Assembly (NCBI GenBank): GCA_020047875.1 | Contig: JAIFNE010000212.1 | Span: 1 to 6,499, forward strand | DNA from: Hydrogenophaga sp. | GTDB lineage: Bacteria > Pseudomonadota > Gammaproteobacteria > Burkholderiales > Burkholderiaceae_C | DNA: 6,499 nt | Direction of reading: 5' to 3' | Shown: positions 4,893 through 6,499 of the stretch, one piece after another | How the letters are laid out: each line of letters opens with the position of its first letter | Numbering within the stretch: the stretch's first letter is position 1 | Position numbers and translations under genes: made by a program | The notes under the pieces: model-generated | Database searches by the model: none | Seen by the model: the letters and a program-made list of their open reading frames with translations, nothing else | Told to the model about the DNA's origin: nothing

Positions 4893-6499
4893 ATGCCCAT
4901 CACGCTCGCCCAACTCAACACCGCGCCCCTGCCCGAGGCCGCGCAGCTGCTCGACGGCCTGATCGCCGAGCAGGCCCTGGCGCAGCGCCCGTTCGCCTCG
5001 CTCGCCGCGCTGAAATACGCGATGGTCACCGTGCTCAACCAGGCGGGTCTGGCGCCTCAGCTTGCGTTGATCCGCGCCCACCCGGAGCTGGCCGGCAAAG
5101 CGATGGTGAGCAACGCGCTGACCGCCGAGTCCACCAACGAGCAAAGCAAGGCGGGCCTGACCCACTGCACGCCGGAAGAATTTGCCCACATTCAGCGGCT
5201 CAACGCCGACTACAACGCCCGCTTCGGCTTCCCGTTCATCCTTGCGGTGCGCGGGCCGCGCGGCACCGGCCTCTCCAAGGCCGAAATCATCGCCACCTTC
5301 GAGCGCCGCCTGCACAACCCGGTGGACTTTGAGCGCGCGGAGTGCCTGCGCCACATTCACCGCATTGCCGAAATACGGCTGAACGACAAGTTTGGCTTCG
5401 AGCCCGCGCTGGGCAACGCGGTGTGGGACTGGCACGAAGCCCTGGCCCAGCACAGCGACCCGGGTTACGCCGAGCACGGCCAGCTCACCGTAACCTACCT
5501 CACCGACGCGCACCGCGCCTGCGCCGCGCAGTTGCGGCAGCAGATGCTGGACTGCGGGTTTGACGAGGCGCAGATCGACGCGGTGGGCAATGTGGTGGGG
5601 GTTTATCACGCGGCCGAGGAAACCGGTTTCGCCGCCGGGCCGTCCCAGGGCGAAACGCGCCCCCCTGGGGGGCAGCGACACGCGCAGCGGCGGAGCGTGG
5701 GGGCGAAAACGCTGCTCACCGGCAGCCACTACGACACCGTGCGCAATGGCGGCAAGTACGACGGCCGCCTGGGCATCTTCGTGCCCATGGCCTGCGTGCA
5801 ACAACTCAAGCAGGCCGGTCAGCGCCTGCCCTTCGCCATTGAGGTGGTGGGGTTTGCCGAAGAAGAGGGCCAGCGCTACAAGGCCACCTTCCTGGGCTCG
5901 GGCGCGCTCACCGGCCACTTCAACCCGGCTTGGCTGGAACAGACCGACGCCGACGGCATCACCATGCGCGAAGCCATGCAACACGCCGGCCTGCCCGCCA
6001 CGCTGGAGGCCATTGAGGCGCTGCAACGGGACCCCGAGAAATACCTCGGCTTTGTCGAAGTCCATATTGAACAAGGGCCGGTGCTCAACGAGCTCGATAT
6101 TCCCCTGGGCGTGGTCACCTCCATCAACGCCAGCGTGCGCTACCAGGGCGAGGTGATCGGCATGGCCTGCCACGCGGGCACCACGCCGATGGACCGCCGG
6201 CGTGACGCCGCTTGCGCCGTGGCCGAGCTGGCGCTCTACGTCGAAAAGCGGGCGCAGCAGGACGGCGACTCGGTGGCCACCGTCGGCATGCTGCAGGTGC
6301 CCAACGGCTCGATCAACGTGGTGCCCGGTCGCTGCCTGTTTTCTCTCGATCTGCGCGCGCCCAGCAATGCGCAGCGCGACGCGCTGGCCAACGATGTGCT
6401 GGCCGAGTTGGTCGCGATCTGCGAGCGCCGCGGTGTTCGCCACACGCTGGACGAAACCATGCGCGCCGCCGCTGCGCCCAGCGCACCCGCGTGGCAGGC
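4893..6499 (+). CDS. Bifunctional OHCU decarboxylase / allantoate amidohydrolase UraD-AllC (partial)
   Basis: Fusion of two urate-pathway enzymes, open at the right edge after 535 residues. The UraD part (about 1-168) decarboxylates OHCU to S-allantoin. It shows FASLAALKYAM, the catalytic-site RAHPEL with His63, ESTNEQSKAGL (79-89), YNARFGFPFILAVRG (107-121) and HRIAEIRLNDKFG. The AllC part (from about 190) is an M20-type metal amidohydrolase that splits allantoate, releasing ammonia. Its expected metal ligands are visible: His279 in GSHYDT, Asp290 in GGKYDG, the glutamates of AEEEGQR (323-325) and His391 in VEVHIEQG. CHAGTTPMDRRRDA and NGSINVVPGR follow. The last histidine motif is off window. 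AGGA at 4882-4885 gives the ribosome site. Two anomalies exist. About six or seven residues (YEHSPW-like) seem missing after Gly22-Leu23, and about 30 extra residues (240-269), carrying a palindromic repeat, precede the GSHYDT motif. Such fusions are known in Burkholderiales. Confidence 0.92.
   Translation, partial: MPITLAQLNTAPLPEAAQLLDGLIAEQALAQRPFASLAALKYAMVTVLNQAGLAPQLALIRAHPELAGKAMVSNALTAESTNEQSKAGLTHCTPEEFAHIQRLNADYNARFGFPFILAVRGPRGTGLSKAEIIATFERRLHNPVDFERAECLRHIHRIAEIRLNDKFGFEPALGNAVWDWHEALAQHSDPGYAEHGQLTVTYLTDAHRACAAQLRQQMLDCGFDEAQIDAVGNVVGVYHAAEETGFAAGPSQGETRPPGGQRHAQRRSVGAKTLLTGSHYDTVRNGGKYDGRLGIFVPMACVQQLKQAGQRLPFAIEVVGFAEEEGQRYKATFLGSGALTGHFNPAWLEQTDADGITMREAMQHAGLPATLEAIEALQRDPEKYLGFVEVHIEQGPVLNELDIPLGVVTSINASVRYQGEVIGMACHAGTTPMDRRRDAACAVAELALYVEKRAQQDGDSVATVGMLQVPNGSINVVPGRCLFSLDLRAPSNAQRDALANDVLAELVAICERRGVRHTLDETMRAAAAPSAPAWQ
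5657..5705 (+). repeat. Palindromic repeat inserted in frame in allC
   Basis: Contains GCCCCCC-T-GGGGGGC (5659-5673), a 7-bp perfect hairpin with a single-base centre, then GACACGCGCAGCGG and a closing G run. It resembles the reverse complement of the gntR-puuE repeat (3781-3818): both have a C-run, T, G-run, then GAC(A)CG, AGCGG, GCG and a final G run. The translated segment is rich in Arg, Gly and Gln and falls where AllC proteins have a short surface loop. The open frame continues through it. Confidence 0.65.

Noticed and set aside
3887..5038. Minus-strand open frame of 383 codons
   Set aside because: It is antisense to puuE and the start of uraD-allC, with no recognisable motif.
4878..6443. 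Minus-strand open frame of 521 codons
   Set aside because: It is fully antisense to uraD-allC, which has all expected motifs. The minus-strand product shows no domain and reflects third-position GC bias.
1..6499. CRISPR array, tRNA, rRNA, or a prophage or defence system
   Set aside because: No regularly spaced direct repeats, no tRNA or rRNA-like segment, and no phage, toxin-antitoxin or nuclease genes were seen. The coding content is urate catabolism, its regulator and one lipoprotein.

Overview
The window is GC-rich and reads as a betaproteobacterium of the order Burkholderiales, most likely Comamonadaceae. The evidence is the protein style, the bifunctional uraD-allC gene and the G/C-run extragenic repeats. 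This is judged by eye, not by a database search. Most of it is a urate (purine ring) degradation locus.

Layout: a membrane urate hydroxylase gene (puuD, minus strand) runs off the left edge. Upstream of it lie a leader with two stem-loops and an operator-like palindrome. Next is xdhC (minus strand, xanthine dehydrogenase maturation), which is frameshifted. Its start is followed by a 131-bp element with nearly perfect 21-bp terminal inverted repeats. A proline-rich lipoprotein gene with a TonB-C-like domain (plus strand) converges on uraH (minus strand, 5-hydroxyisourate hydrolase). uraH and a GntR/FCD regulator gene diverge from a region holding a perfect 16-bp palindrome. After the regulator come a structured repeat, puuE (allantoinase) and a uraD-allC fusion (OHCU decarboxylase plus allantoate amidohydrolase) that runs off the right edge.

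Together the genes cover urate -> 5-hydroxyisourate (PuuD) -> OHCU (UraH) -> allantoin (UraD) -> allantoate (PuuE) -> ureidoglycine-level products plus ammonia (AllC). XdhC would support the preceding xanthine -> urate step. The shared palindrome upstream of puuD and between uraH and gntR suggests the GntR protein controls the locus.

The most striking observation is that nearly every pathway gene has a short length anomaly at a conserved spot. Segments appear to be missing from PuuD (about 10 residues), XdhC (about 32 nt, frameshift), UraH (about 9 residues, including the conserved NADGR arginine), the GntR helix-turn-helix (about 6 residues) and UraD (about 6-7 residues). Extra segments appear in PuuE (about 8 residues) and AllC (about 30 residues, carrying a palindromic repeat that resembles the one after gntR). 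This could be real decay of the pathway or a sequencing/assembly artefact. The sequence alone does not decide between them.
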